Of a DNA stretch of 64,000 nt, positions 10,388-19,847 are shown piece by piece (the first letter of the stretch is position 1; each line of letters starts with the position of its first letter). The notes beneath the pieces are model-generated. The model saw only the letters and a list, made by a program, of their open reading frames with translations. It was not told the origin of the DNA and did no database searches. This stretch comes from Sthenelais limicola (Eukaryota; Annelida; Polychaeta; Phyllodocida; Sigalionidae). The stretch spans positions 9,563,954 to 9,627,953 of the forward strand of contig OW804099.1 of NCBI GenBank assembly GCA_942159475.1, read 5' to 3'. A program made the translations under genes and the position numbers.

Positions 10388-10640
10388 GGTGGTGATGGAT
10401 CATTTCTCGAAGTGGGCTGAAGCGTATCCTATGCCGGATCATACGGCTGAGAGATGTGCTGATGTTCTATTCAGGGAATGGATCCTGAGATTCGGTTGTC
10501 CGGTTTCGCTGCAGACGGACGGGGCTTCGGAATTCAGATCACAACTGTTGAGAAGTTTGCTGGAGATGTTGGGGGTAGAGAAACGGACCACTCTACCGTA
10601 TAGGCCTCGGTCCAATAGACAGGCAGAGAGGTTTAACTGA
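9986..10640 (+). pseudogene. Integrase, second N-terminal copy plus catalytic core
   Basis: The region 9986-10312 repeats the N-terminal integrase frame. An overlapping frame from about 10310 to the stop at 10640 contains the core: GPFKTTPQGNNYVMVVMDHF, SLQTDGASEF (second Asp) and NRQAERFN (Glu). The first catalytic Asp, expected just before GPF, is not present in the visible NTAKEFGPFK. With the missing Cys-Cys half and the in-frame stop after AERFN, the enzyme is inactive. Confidence 0.8.
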
Positions 10641-10643
10641 TTT

Positions 10644-11570
10644 TTGGTTGAGCAACTCTCTTGCTTGACTGACTATTCAGAGACGGATTGGGATTTGCTT
10701 GTTCCGTGTATAGCTCACGCTTACAGGGGGACTGTGCATGCGAGTATGTTGTGTACACCCAATTCGGTAGTCTTTGGGACGGAGCTTGTGACTCCTGTGG
10801 ATTTAGTCCATGGAGTAGAACCAGGAGGACTGGATTTTCCTTGTCACTTGGCGTACGTGGAAAATGTAAGACAGTGGATGAGAGAGGGACATCAGGTTGT
10901 CAGAGATAACCTTGGCGTTGCCGCAGTGCACCAAAAGAAGGATTTTGACAGGCGGGCGTGCCCTAGGCACTTTGAAGTGGGGTCTGTGGTATGCAGTATG
11001 GGACTTGAATTAAGTACAGGTAGGGCTTTCAAGATGGCCCTACAAGCTAAAAGTACACAACAAGAAGTCGGTGGAAGACTGACCGGATTAGATACCACGG
11101 AAAAGGATGCCGAGATTCAGCGTCTTAAAGAGGCCAACTGTCGTCTGCAAGCCATTCTAGACGAATCAGATGAGTCCAGGGCAGAAACTTTGGTGGATGT
11201 GGAGTCTGTCCCGAATGATTCCGAACCAGTCCGGACTCCAGCTCAGCCATCGACTTCCGCCCAAGGTGCCCCTTCCGTGTCGCATTCCACTGCTGCTCCT
11301 CCTGAAGGTTCTACCCAGATGCCAGGCATGCAAGCCATGACCGGGGGGTTCCAACGAATGGCAGCTCTAGCAACCATGCGACCAATGCCATCCCAGATGT
11401 TGCCATCTACCATGCTACCCTACCCGGATTATTCTCGGTCCGGACGGGGACAGGATTTTTATGAAATCCCTCCCTGGATGTTCGGACAGCAACCACCTCC
11501 TGCTTCGCTTCAGAATACAGCTCCAGCTCCTCCTGTCAAAGAACCTGAAGACAGTGCTCAAGGACGTTGA
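10644..11570 (+). pseudogene. Integrase C-terminus fused to coiled-coil, Pro-rich tail
   Basis: The first about 120 codons continue the integrase (AYRGTVHASMLCTPNSVVFG, then KDFDRRACPRHFEVGSVV). The usual C-terminal DNA-binding fold is then cut short, and the frame runs into a short coiled coil (TTEKDAEIQRLKEANCRLQ) and a tail rich in Pro, Gln, Ser and Met without a recognised domain or membrane segment. It is not an envelope gene. The tail may be an element-specific accessory region or sequence picked up by recombination. Separated from the core only by a stop at 10638-10640. Confidence 0.6.
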
Positions 11571-12084
11571 GATGGAGGATGGTACTCAGACCACCAAGTT
11601 AATCGAACATTTCTCTGTTTTTCTGCTGTCAAGTTACACAGATTTTTTATTCTCTACGTTTTGAGACCACAGATGTTCTGATTATTATTATCTTTTTCTA
11701 CAGATGTCACAGAAGTTTTCTGTGAGTTTTCTGTGTTATTACGTGCGCAGGTTAACTGATGCTCCTATCTGTCATTGGGTTTGAGATTTTTATTTCTTCT
11801 ATATAGAAATACTACTGCCAGTGTTTTGATATTTAGTGAGGTCACATGATGCTCCTGCCTGTATTTTTGATACTTGTTCATGTTATTGGGTGAATTTTTA
11901 CTTAGAGATGTTGCGACCTGATATTGTTCATTATGTAGTGAGGACACATATATGCTCCTTTTTGTCTACAAAACTCTTATATTTTTCAGGTTTGTGTTGT
12001 TAATTCTCTACTTTTACATCCTCTAACTTTGTACTCAAATTACCTTGCTCGGACGATTTTTTAAATTGGGTTTACAAAATCTGA
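11571..12084 (+). other. 3' non-coding region of the Gypsy element
   Basis: AT-rich, no open frame of note. It carries three variants of ATGCTCCT about 90-100 bp apart (11757, 11847, 11950), a word also seen in the spacer at 3227 and 3297. Confidence 0.6.
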
Positions 12085-12109
12085 AAATAAGGGGGGGGGG
12101 GGGGGGTAT
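12085..12109 (+). promoter_or_regulatory. Polypurine tract
   Basis: AAAATAA followed by 16 G residues and TAT directly before the 3' LTR; the expected site for plus-strand priming. Confidence 0.75.
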
Positions 12110-12509
12110 TGTAGTGGCTCTACAATCCTCCAGGTGCAACCAGTTCATAAAGAGCTGGTGTGCTTAGTTTACCACAGAGATGTCCCACGCACTGGGGCCG
12201 ATTTCTTATAATGTAATTCATATTCTCCCTTATATTACCCAGTTCTCATTATAACATTGATATTCCTTCTACCTATTCTTATACCAACTTACTGTAGAGT
12301 AAAGTCTCTTATATGTACGGACGCGCTTGTCCTCTTTATACTGTGTGTACATCATATGACACCTGTCGTGCCTTACATAAGAATGTGACTACCCTAGCAC
12401 TGGGGTTTAGTAGAAGGGCCGTTGATCCGGACAATAAACCACAAAGTAGCAGGTAGCCTATTTGTTGACTTTTGTTTATTGGAAGCGTCGAGAGAGCGAA
12501 TTCACTACC
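12110..12509 (+). repeat. 3' LTR of the Gypsy element
   Basis: 400 bp matching the 5' LTR, with about 14 differences. The terminal base of the LTR is C here (CACTACC) rather than A. Followed by GTAA, the right target duplication. Confidence 0.92.
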
Positions 12510-12513
12510 GTAA
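12510..12513. repeat. Target-site duplication GTAA, right
   Basis: Pairs with GTAA at 3799-3802. Confidence 0.7.
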
Positions 12514-12899
12514 TATGTTTATTAACCTCTCTATTCTAGAACCCCTCTAGACTGTATGTCGAGTGCCTTATTTTACTCAGTTTATTTTCTGGCATCAATT
12601 ACATACTCACAGCACTAATTATTGTTTTAAGTCTGGGTTTGATGTAGGGATTCCTGTCCTGATCTCAGAACTAAAAAATAATCAAAGTACAAACACCATT
12701 GAAAATCACCTCAGAAACCCATAAACAGGAGATTACATAACTTACAGCCTACAAATTCTGCAATTAATGGTCTACCTTATTGCCAATATTACCATACAAA
12801 TCATAATTTTACAATATAATTATACAATATAACAAAATTTGTTATATTGGGTTTGGGGTTGGGTATTATAATACAATTTCAAACACAAATCATCACAAA
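12514..12899. other. AT-rich spacer
   Basis: No gene recognised. ACAATATAACAAAATTTGTT and its surroundings at about 12831-12850 form a short inverted repeat. Confidence 0.5.
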
Positions 12900-13340
12900 A
12901 CAAAGTGTCTCATCGTCTTAGGCTCTGAGAGCCATTCATTCCCTTAGTCTCAGGATACAAGTCTCTCGATCCCGTTCTCTTCTTACATTGGCTGGAAAGG
13001 AGTTCAATAACTTTTTTCCTTTGTAGTAGACACTCCCTCTAAGTTTCTCTTTCTTGGCTCTACTTATCTTTAGGACATTTCAACCTCTGTTTCTGAGCAC
13101 AACTCCAGTATTCGCCACCTTTTCATAGCTAGTTAGCCGATCAAAGTTTAATTTCAGACTGGCAATCTTTCAATAAGATTCAACAAACTCAATAGTCCTC
13201 CCAGCTCTGCAGTGGGAACAGATTTCCCCCAAACCAGTCTGAGAGCCTTATTCCAAGTCTGTTGCATCTTTTCCTTCATTCCCTTGCCCAGGTTGTTGAT
13301 CAAAAAATTCCAAAATGGGCAATACATAGGTTTTCACTAG
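12900..13340 (-). mobile_element. Decayed 3' end of a LINE
   Basis: On the minus strand a broken frame reads KISRAKKEKLRGSVYYKG followed by KKLLNSFPANVR. This resembles the conserved C-terminal end of LINE reverse transcriptases (arginine-rich stretch, Y-x-G, W/L-N-S-x-P). Stops interrupt the flanking sequence, and no catalytic core is present. Confidence 0.5.
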
Positions 13341-13444
13341 CAGCAAGCAAATTTTCTGACACATAAATATTCTTCAATGAATTTGCTCAATTGTGAAAGT
13401 AGCAAAACTGATTTGCTTTCCAAAATATTTCTGTGTAAGTGTGT

Positions 13445-13672
13445 GTGATTATGTGACTCCTCAACGGCTCATTTGTTGCTGCCCTATAGTCACACTCAGT
13501 ACATTTATAAGGCCTTTCCCTAGCATGTCTCCCCTCATGTGGGTGTTCAGCAGGTGCTGCCCTATAGTAACACTCAGTACATTTATAAGGCCTTTCTCTA
13601 GCATGTGTCTCCTCATGTGGGTGTTCAGCAGGTGCTGCCCTATAGTCACACTCAGTACATTAAGGATTTTCT
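13445..13672 (-). pseudogene. Three frame-split finger units after gene 2
   Basis: Directly after the TAA of gene 2 three more units follow. In the gene frame they keep [12 protein letters not shown] but lack the helix; in the next frame they read LLNTHMRRHMLEK, the L-x2-H-x3-H half. Compared with a normal 84-bp unit, 8 bp are missing inside the finger and 2 bp are gained in the linker, giving 78-bp units. The unit nearest the end (TNEPLRSHIITH) has both halves in one frame. Confidence 0.75.
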
Positions 13673-16600
13673 CTAGCATGTGTTCTCATGTGCATCCTCA
13701 GGTGAGCAGATTGTGCTGCCCTATAGTCACACTCAGTACATTTATAAGGCTTCTCCCCAGTGTGTGTTCTCATGTGATCCCTCATGGTTCGAGCCTGTCC
13801 TGCCCTATAGTCACACTCAGTACATGCATAAGGCTTTTCCCCAGTGTGTGTTCTCATGTGTATCTTCAAGCTTTGAAGCGCTGCTGTCCTATAGTCACAC
13901 TCAGTACATGCATAAGGTTTTTCACCAGTGTGTCTCCTCATGTGTCTCCTCAGGGATCCAGCCCGTGCTGTCTGATAGTCACACTGAGTGCATTTATATG
14001 GCTTTTCACCAGTATGTGTTCTCATGTGTCTCTGCAGATCTCCAGCAGTTGATGCCCTAAATGCACACTCAGTACATTTATGAGGCTGTTCCTTAGTATG
14101 TCTTCTCATGTGTATCTTCAGATAACGAGAATTTGCTGCCCTAAAGTCACACTCAGTACACCCATATGGCTTTTCTCCAGTGTGTTTCCGCATGTGATCC
14201 TTCAGTTTTACAGCCTGTGCTGCCCTATAGTCACACTCAGTACATTCATAGGGCTTTTCCCCAGTATGTTTCCGCATGTGATTCTTCAGTTTTCCAGCCA
14301 GTGCTGCCCTATAGTCACATTCAGTACATTCATAAGGCTTTTCCCCAGTATGTTTGCTTATGTGATGCTTCAGGTTTATAGCCTGCGCTGCCCTGTAGTC
14401 ACACTTGGTACATTCATAGGACTTTTCTCCAGTGTGTTTTCTCTGATGTATCTTAAGGTTTGCAGTCTTTGCTGCCCTATAGTCACACTCAGGACATTTA
14501 TAAGGCTTCTCACCAGTGTGTTTCCTCATATGCATCTTCAGGTCAAAAGCCTTAGCTGCCCTATAGTCACACTCAGTACATTTATAAGGCTTTTCCCCAG
14601 TGTGTTTCCTCATAATATGTATCCTCAGGTCTCCAGCCTGTGCTGTCCTAAAGTCACACTTGGTACATTTATAAGGCTTCTCCCCAGTATGTGTTCTCAT
14701 GTGTTTCCTAAGGGTTCCCATAACCGCTGTCCTATAGTCACAATCAGTACATTTATATGGCTTTTCCCCAGTATGGCTTGTCATATGTATCTTTAGCTTA
14801 CCAGCCTGTGCCGTCCTATAGTCACACTCAGTACATTTATGAGGCTTTTCCCCAGTATGTGTTCTCATGTGGATCCTCAGGGCTCCAGCCCGTGCTGTCC
14901 TATAGTCACACTCAGTACATTTATAGGGCTTTTCCCCAGTATGGGTTGTCATATGTATCCTCAGGGTTGCAGCCGATGCTGCTCTATAGTCACACTCAGT
15001 ACATTTATGAGGCTTTTCCCCAGTGTGTGTTGTCATGTGTATCTTCAGGCTACCAGCCCATGTGGTCCTAAAGTCACACTCAGTACATTCATGAGGTTTT
15101 TCTCCAGTGTGTGTTTTCATGTGTGATGACAGGCCTCCAGCCTGTGCTGTCCTAAAGTCACACTCAGTACATTTATAAGACTTTTCACCAGTGTGTGTTC
15201 TCATGTGTGACCTCAGGCCTCCTGCCTGTGGTGCCTTAAAGTCACACTCAGTACATTTATAAGGTTTTTCTCCAGTGTGTGTCATCATATGTAGTCTAAG
15301 GCTTCCAGCCTGTACTGCCCTATAGTCACAAACAGTACATGCATAAGGCTTTTCCCCAGTATGTGTCATTATATGGCTCCTCAGGCCTCCAGCCGATGCT
15401 GCCCTATAGCCACACTCATCACATAAATAAAGCTTCTCGCCAGTATGTACGCCCATGTGTCTCCTCAGTATCCCAGCCTCTGCTGCCCTAAAGTCACACT
15501 CGGTACATTTAAAAGGTTTTTCCCCAGTATGCCTCGTCATGTGCCTCCTCAGTACCCTAGCATGTGCTGTCCTAAAGTCACACACAGTACATTTATAGGG
15601 TTTTTCCCCAGTATGTCTTCTTATGTGCCTTTTCAGGGTTCCAGCATGTGCTGTCCTAAAGTCACACTCAGTACATTTATGACGCTTATGTGTTCGCATA
15701 TGATCCCTGAAGCTTCCGATATGTGCTGACCTAAAGTCACACAAAGTACATTTATGACATTTTTTCCGGGTATGTGTTCTCTTGTGTCTTGTCATCTTAC
15801 TAGACTGTGCTGTCCTATAGTCACACTCAGTACATTTATGAGGCTTTTCCCCAGTATGTGTTATCATGTGAATCCTCAGGGTTGCAGTGGTTCTTGCCCT
15901 ATAGTCACACTCAGAACAATTAAAAGGCTTTTCCCCAGTATGTGTTCTCAGGTGGTTCCTCAGAGTTTGAGCCCGTGCTGCCCTATAGTCACACACAGTA
16001 CATTCATAAGGCTTTTCACCAGGATGTTTTCTCATGTGTACCTTCAGACTGCCAGCCCTTGCTGCCTTATAGTCACACTCAGTACTTTTACATTTCCTAT
16101 CAGCACTGTGTGTGAGCAAATGTTTCTCTAAACAATGTGTCTGTTTGAACCCTTTAACACACTTCCTACACTTGTGTAGATTCTTAACTGTATGAGTCAC
16201 ACTGTGATGCACCATGCCTTCTGACATCAGTATAGTTTCTGTCAGTAGTTTCTCCCGTGTATGAGTCACACTGTGATGCACCATGCCTTCTGACATCAGC
16301 AGAGAAGGTGCACTAGTCACACTTGTAGCATTTGATGCCTGTCCTGTCTCCCCTGTATGAGTCACACTGTGATGCACCATGCCTTCTGACATCAGTAGAG
16401 AAGGTGCACTAGTCACACTTGTAGCATTTGCTGCCTGTTCTTTCTCCCCTGTATGAGTCACACTGTGATGCACCATGCCTTCTGACATCAGTAGAGAAGG
16501 TACACTAGTCACACTTGTAGCATTTGCTGCCTGTCTTGTCTCCCCTGTATGAGTCACACTGTGATGTACCATGCCTTCTGACATCAGTAGAGAAGGTACA

Positions 16601-17454
16601 CAAGTCACACTTGTAGCATTTGCTGCCTGTCCTGTCTCCCCTGTATGAGTCACACTGTGATGCACCATGCCTTCTGACATCAGTAGAGAAGGTACACAAG
16701 TCACACTTGTAGCATTTGCTGCCTGTCCTGTCTCCCCTGTATGAGTCACACTGTGATGCACCATGCCTTCTGACATCAGTAGAGAAGGTGCACTAGTCAC
16801 ACTTGTAGCATTTGCTGCCTGTTCTTTCTCCCCTGTATGAGTCACATTGTGATGCATCATGCCTTCTGACATCAGTAGAGAAGGTACACTAGTCACACTT
16901 GTAGCATTTGCTGCCTGTCCTGTCTCCCCTGTATGAGTCACACTGTGATGCATCATACCTTCTGACATCAGTAGAGAAGGTACACTAGACACACTTGTAG
17001 CATTTGCTGCCTGTCCTGTCTCCCCTGTATGAGTCATACTGTGATGCATCATGCCTTCTGACATCAGTAGAGAAGGTACACTAGACACACTTGTAGCATT
17101 TGCTGCCTGTCCTGTCTCCCCTGTATGAGTCATACTGTGATGCATCATGCCTTCTGACATCAGTAGAGAAGGTACACAAGTCACACTTGTAGCATTTGCT
17201 GGCTGTTCTGTCTCCCCTGTATGAGTCACACTGTGATGCACCATGCCTTCTGACATCAGTAGAGAAGGCACACTAGTCACACTTGTAGTATTTGCTGCCT
17301 GTCCTGTCTCCCCTGTATGAGTCACACTGTGATGCACCATGCCTTCTGACATCAGTAGAGAAGGTGCACTAGTCACACTTGTAGCATTTGCTGCCTGTTC
17401 TGTCTCCCCTGTATGAGTCACACTTGTAGCATCTGCTGCCTGTCCTGTCTCCAT
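13660..17454 (-). CDS. C2H2 zinc-finger protein 2, 30 fingers
   Basis: Frame of 1264 residues from ATG at 17454 to TAA at 13660. The N-terminal third holds 13 SEGM repeats. The C-terminal two thirds hold 30 C2H2 units beginning NLHKCRKCVKGF and ending HMRTHARENP. Most match [20 protein letters not shown] with TGEKP linkers. Exceptions are unit 2 (CKSTEC, C-x4-C), unit 19 (H-x4-H) and units 5-6 with shortened linkers. The stop is created where a linker codon pair is lost (CCT TAA TGT). The 5' flank matches that of gene 1. The likely role is nuclear nucleic-acid binding; the target and partners are unknown. No KRAB, BTB or SCAN domain is visible in the frame. Confidence 0.85.
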   Translation of the reverse strand: METGQAADATSVTHTGETEQAANATSVTSAPSLLMSEGMVHHSVTHTGETGQAANTTSVTSVPSLLMSEGMVHHSVTHTGETEQPANATSVTCVPSLLMSEGMMHHSMTHTGETGQAANATSVSSVPSLLMSEGMMHHSMTHTGETGQAANATSVSSVPSLLMSEGMMHHSVTHTGETGQAANATSVTSVPSLLMSEGMMHHNVTHTGEKEQAANATSVTSAPSLLMSEGMVHHSVTHTGETGQAANATSVTCVPSLLMSEGMVHHSVTHTGETGQAANATSVTCVPSLLMSEGMVHHSVTHTGETRQAANATSVTSVPSLLMSEGMVHHSVTHTGEKEQAANATSVTSAPSLLMSEGMVHHSVTHTGETGQASNATSVTSAPSLLMSEGMVHHSVTHTREKLLTETILMSEGMVHHSVTHTVKNLHKCRKCVKGFKQTHCLEKHLLTHSADRKCKSTECDYKAARAGSLKVHMRKHPGEKPYECTVCDYRAARAQTLRNHLRTHTGEKPFNCSECDYRARTTATLRIHMITHTGEKPHKCTECDYRTAQSSKMTRHKRTHTRKKCHKCTLCDFRSAHIGSFRDHMRTHKRHKCTECDFRTAHAGTLKRHIRRHTGEKPYKCTVCDFRTAHARVLRRHMTRHTGEKPFKCTECDFRAAEAGILRRHMGVHTGEKLYLCDECGYRAASAGGLRSHIMTHTGEKPYACTVCDYRAVQAGSLRLHMMTHTGEKPYKCTECDFKAPQAGGLRSHMRTHTGEKSYKCTECDFRTAQAGGLSSHMKTHTGEKPHECTECDFRTTWAGSLKIHMTTHTGEKPHKCTECDYRAASAATLRIHMTTHTGEKPYKCTECDYRTARAGALRIHMRTHTGEKPHKCTECDYRTAQAGKLKIHMTSHTGEKPYKCTDCDYRTAVMGTLRKHMRTHTGEKPYKCTKCDFRTAQAGDLRIHIMRKHTGEKPYKCTECDYRAAKAFDLKMHMRKHTGEKPYKCPECDYRAAKTANLKIHQRKHTGEKSYECTKCDYRAAQAINLKHHISKHTGEKPYECTECDYRAALAGKLKNHMRKHTGEKPYECTECDYRAAQAVKLKDHMRKHTGEKPYGCTECDFRAANSRYLKIHMRRHTKEQPHKCTECAFRASTAGDLQRHMRTHTGEKPYKCTQCDYQTARAGSLRRHMRRHTGEKPYACTECDYRTAALQSLKIHMRTHTGEKPYACTECDYRAGQARTMRDHMRTHTGEKPYKCTECDYRAAQSAHLRMHMRTHARENP
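16189..17454 (-). repeat. 96-bp SEGM coding repeat array, gene 2
   Basis: Thirteen SEGM units, one shortened ([16 protein letters not shown]), and one 45-bp short unit at the 5' end. Several neighbouring units are identical or nearly so, a sign of recent unequal exchange. Units reading VTSVPS carry a TAG in the alternative frame; units reading VTCVPS keep that frame open as LCTFSTD. Confidence 0.9.
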
Positions 17455-17699
17455 GATAACGTCTAATTATGAATGCACCAGTTCCACGTCCAGTTCTGCA
17501 AATATTTAAATATTCTAACTGTAAACAACATCAGTTACATTTGTCACAATAAACATCAGTAATGATGGAAATGAAGTTGATGATAAATATTGTGTTGAAC
17601 TGTGTCAGGTTTTTAAAATAGCCTTGAATTTAGACAAATTATCCCGCTACCACATTTAGCTATATCATTCAATCATAAATCAGTAAACAACAGAGTTGG
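17455..17699. other. 5' flank of zinc-finger gene 2
   Basis: The first 75 bp match the flank of gene 1. The rest is AT-rich with no recognised signal. Confidence 0.5.
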
Positions 17700-17912
17700 A
17701 TAAATAATAATATGAGAGCCCTATTTATTAATTCTGTGTTTGTATTTATTAATTTGGTGTTTGAACTTATTAATTTGGTGACTTGATTTATTAATTTTGT
17801 GTGTGTGATTAAATTTTGTCTTTGCACTTTTAATTTGGTCTCTACCTTTTAATTCAGTGAGTGTATTTATTAATTCAGTGAGTGTATTTATTAATTCAGT
17901 GAGGAAGTAAGT
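17700..17912. repeat. TTATTAATTNNGTG minisatellite
   Basis: About eight imperfect copies of a 21-23-bp unit around TTTATTAATTCAGTGAGTG, most regular at 17848-17905. Confidence 0.8.
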
Positions 17913-17914
17913 CC

Positions 17915-18480
17915 AAGTCAGGCCCAAGTCGCCCATATTTTCGACCCAAGTTGCTCAAGTTTTCAGTCGCTCTCTGTCGCCCGTTGTGTCGCTCATATTG
18001 CCTGCTGTGTGGATTCCCAAACTAAGAACGTCTTCTGGCGACATCACTAATTACCCCAGCGACTTGCACAGGCGACACAACATGAGCGACTAGATTAAAC
18101 ATTTTCATTCCAGTCGCTCAAGTGGTGAGGTCATAAACGTGAAGTCGCCCATCGGGAGGTCGCTCAAGTGGGTCTGAGATGGTACACAATGTGTGTGGAT
18201 TCCGGCCAGTGAAAGACCTTCAAGCGACTTGAAGTGTTTCAGCCAATCACAGGCCTAGAAAGCTGTGATGTCGCTCATCCTCCATGTAGCTGTAGTTGTT
18301 AGAGCGACTGGAATATTTTAATTTCTGCTGTGAATAATCGGCGACACCACCAAGTAGCCTTACCTAAATCGCTAGTGGATTCCGATTGGAACCGGCGACT
18401 TGCATGTTGTCGCTCATCCTGAAGCCTTCAATAATGTGCAAAGTCGCCGAACATTAATCCATGTCGCCAAATTAAAAAGA
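17915..18480. promoter_or_regulatory. Cluster of GTCGC/GCGAC words
   Basis: About 20 occurrences of GTCGC or its complement in roughly 550 bp, many extended to GTCGCTCA or GCGACTTG and spread over both orientations at irregular spacing. Includes a CCAAT word (CAGCCAATCACAGGCCT) at about 18239. It has no open frame. It lies just beyond the recombinase end of the DIRS-like element, so it may be element non-coding sequence or a protein-binding cluster. Confidence 0.5.
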
Positions 18481-18689
18481 TATTAAACAGTTGGTGGAAT
18501 TTTGTACAGTTGCTCATGGTTTTTGGGCGTCAATGGATTTAGGCCTTTACTGATAATATGACTATCTGCATATCAATATAAAAGCCCACAGTGTGGTTGG
18601 TAAGCACCTAACATAAGACTAATATGTGGACTAGACTATCTGACTATGGACGTCTTTGCGTCTGTGTAACCTTCTTAGTATTTCTGTGT

Positions 18690-19290
18690 GCTTTAAGCAG
18701 TTTGTTGCTTGGGTCTTGTTCCGCTACAGGTTTGCAGTAATACTGCCTAAAAGTTGATTCAGACCTCCAATGTAGCCATAATATCCTTGATAGGGATGTT
18801 TAATCCAAGCATCTGCGAGGCAACAGAGCCTCTCACGCTATGTGTGGTAAAACAGGATGTATCAATACCAGCGGACTTTAGTGTCTGTCTAGTCCAGCTT
18901 GATATTGTATTTGTACCAACTGGTGTGTATGGTGCGATATGGCTTAAAATCAACTGATCTTGGCCATTTCTATGACCTGACGTCCTAGCGACGTACTCAT
19001 CTAGAGCTTTAACTACACAAAGTCTTCTGTCTTGGTGAAAAGGTTTAAAAGTAAAGAACCTTTGGTCTTTTAGTCGTTCCGTGATGTGGAAGACTGTCTG
19101 AGGTACCTTTTATGAGGTTTGACAATTTCAACTCACATATGGTTTGAACTCTTTGACAACTTGTAACTAACAGAAGGCAAACTAACTTCAGGGTAAGTTC
19201 TTTTAAATGTAACTGGGCTACCGGTGAGAGCTCACGCAGGTAATCAAGTAAGATATCTACGTCCCACATTGCATTCCATCGCGACAATGG
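18690..19290 (-). pseudogene. Tyrosine recombinase of the DIRS-like element
   Basis: Two frames carry the pieces. The first has SCQRVQTICELKLSNL, matching the first catalytic Arg box. After a gap come FTTHSVRGSVASQMLG, the H-x-x-R box, and IKDIMAT. One base later WRSESTFRQYY carries the catalytic Tyr at about 18740. The Arg, His-x-x-Arg and Tyr signatures are all recognisable, but the frame changes make the protein inactive. This family integrates circular cDNA without an integrase. Confidence 0.78.
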
Positions 19291-19576
19291 AGGTCTATCA
19301 TTTCTAATACCTCAATAATAAGCAAGCGTTTTCAAGTTGGCCTACTTTCTTGCCCCCTATGGGTTTTATAATGTTCGAAAGAGTTGAACGAGTGGAATTG
19401 ACGCTGTTGGAAGAATGTCCCTTAGATGCTAGATCTGCCAAAAAGTTTATGATTTGAGCTTCATTTGGATTTCTTGGTCAATGTTTTTTATGATACAGTA
19501 TGTACGCCATTTTGCTTCATAGACGTCATATGATTTTAAAGTGTTAGGCATCCAAGCGTTTTGAATGAAATGACTA

Positions 19577-19838
19577 GCTAGAGGTGATACCCCTATCTTA
19601 GAGCTAGAGGTGATACCCCTATCTTAGAGCTAGAGGTGATACCCCTATCTTAGAGCTAGAGGTGATACCCCTATCTTAGAGCTAGAGGTGATACCCCTAT
19701 CTTAGAGCTAGAGGTGATACCTCTATCTTAGAGCTAGAGGTGATACCCCTATCTTAGAGCTAGAGGTGATACCCCTATCTTAGAGCTAGAGGTGATACCT
19801 CTATCTTAGAGCTAGAGGTGATACCCCTATCTTACAGA
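19577..19838. repeat. 25-bp minisatellite inside the DIRS-like element
   Basis: Ten copies of a 25-bp unit containing GCTAGAGGTGATACCCC and TATCTTAGA, almost identical except for CCTCTATC variants. It lies between the post-RNase H region and the recombinase and disrupts the coding sequence. Confidence 0.97.
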
Positions 19839-19847
19839 TCCTTTCTC

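Larger units (their letters stand above)
3803..12509 (+). mobile_element. Full-length but defective Ty3/Gypsy LTR retrotransposon
   Basis: Two 400-bp LTRs starting TGTAGTGG and ending CACTAC, a primer-binding site after the 5' LTR, gag with a CCHC knuckle, protease, reverse transcriptase, RNase H and integrase in the Ty3/Gypsy order, and a polypurine/poly-G tract before the 3' LTR. By eye the two LTRs differ at about 14 positions (3-4%), so insertion is not very recent. Coding regions carry several frameshifts, stops, a deletion in integrase and a 628-bp tandem duplication. The element cannot make a complete polyprotein. Confidence 0.93.

Noticed and set aside
10644..11570. Envelope gene of an infectious Gypsy-type element
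   Set aside because: No signal peptide, membrane segment or glycoprotein-like Cys pattern; begins as integrase.
13680..16131. Plus-strand frames over gene 2
   Set aside because: Antisense shadows of the finger array.
16505..16699. Minus-strand frame reading [20 protein letters not shown] as a separate protein
   Set aside because: It is the alternative frame of the SEGM units and is closed by TAG in most of them; treated as evidence of origin, not as a gene.
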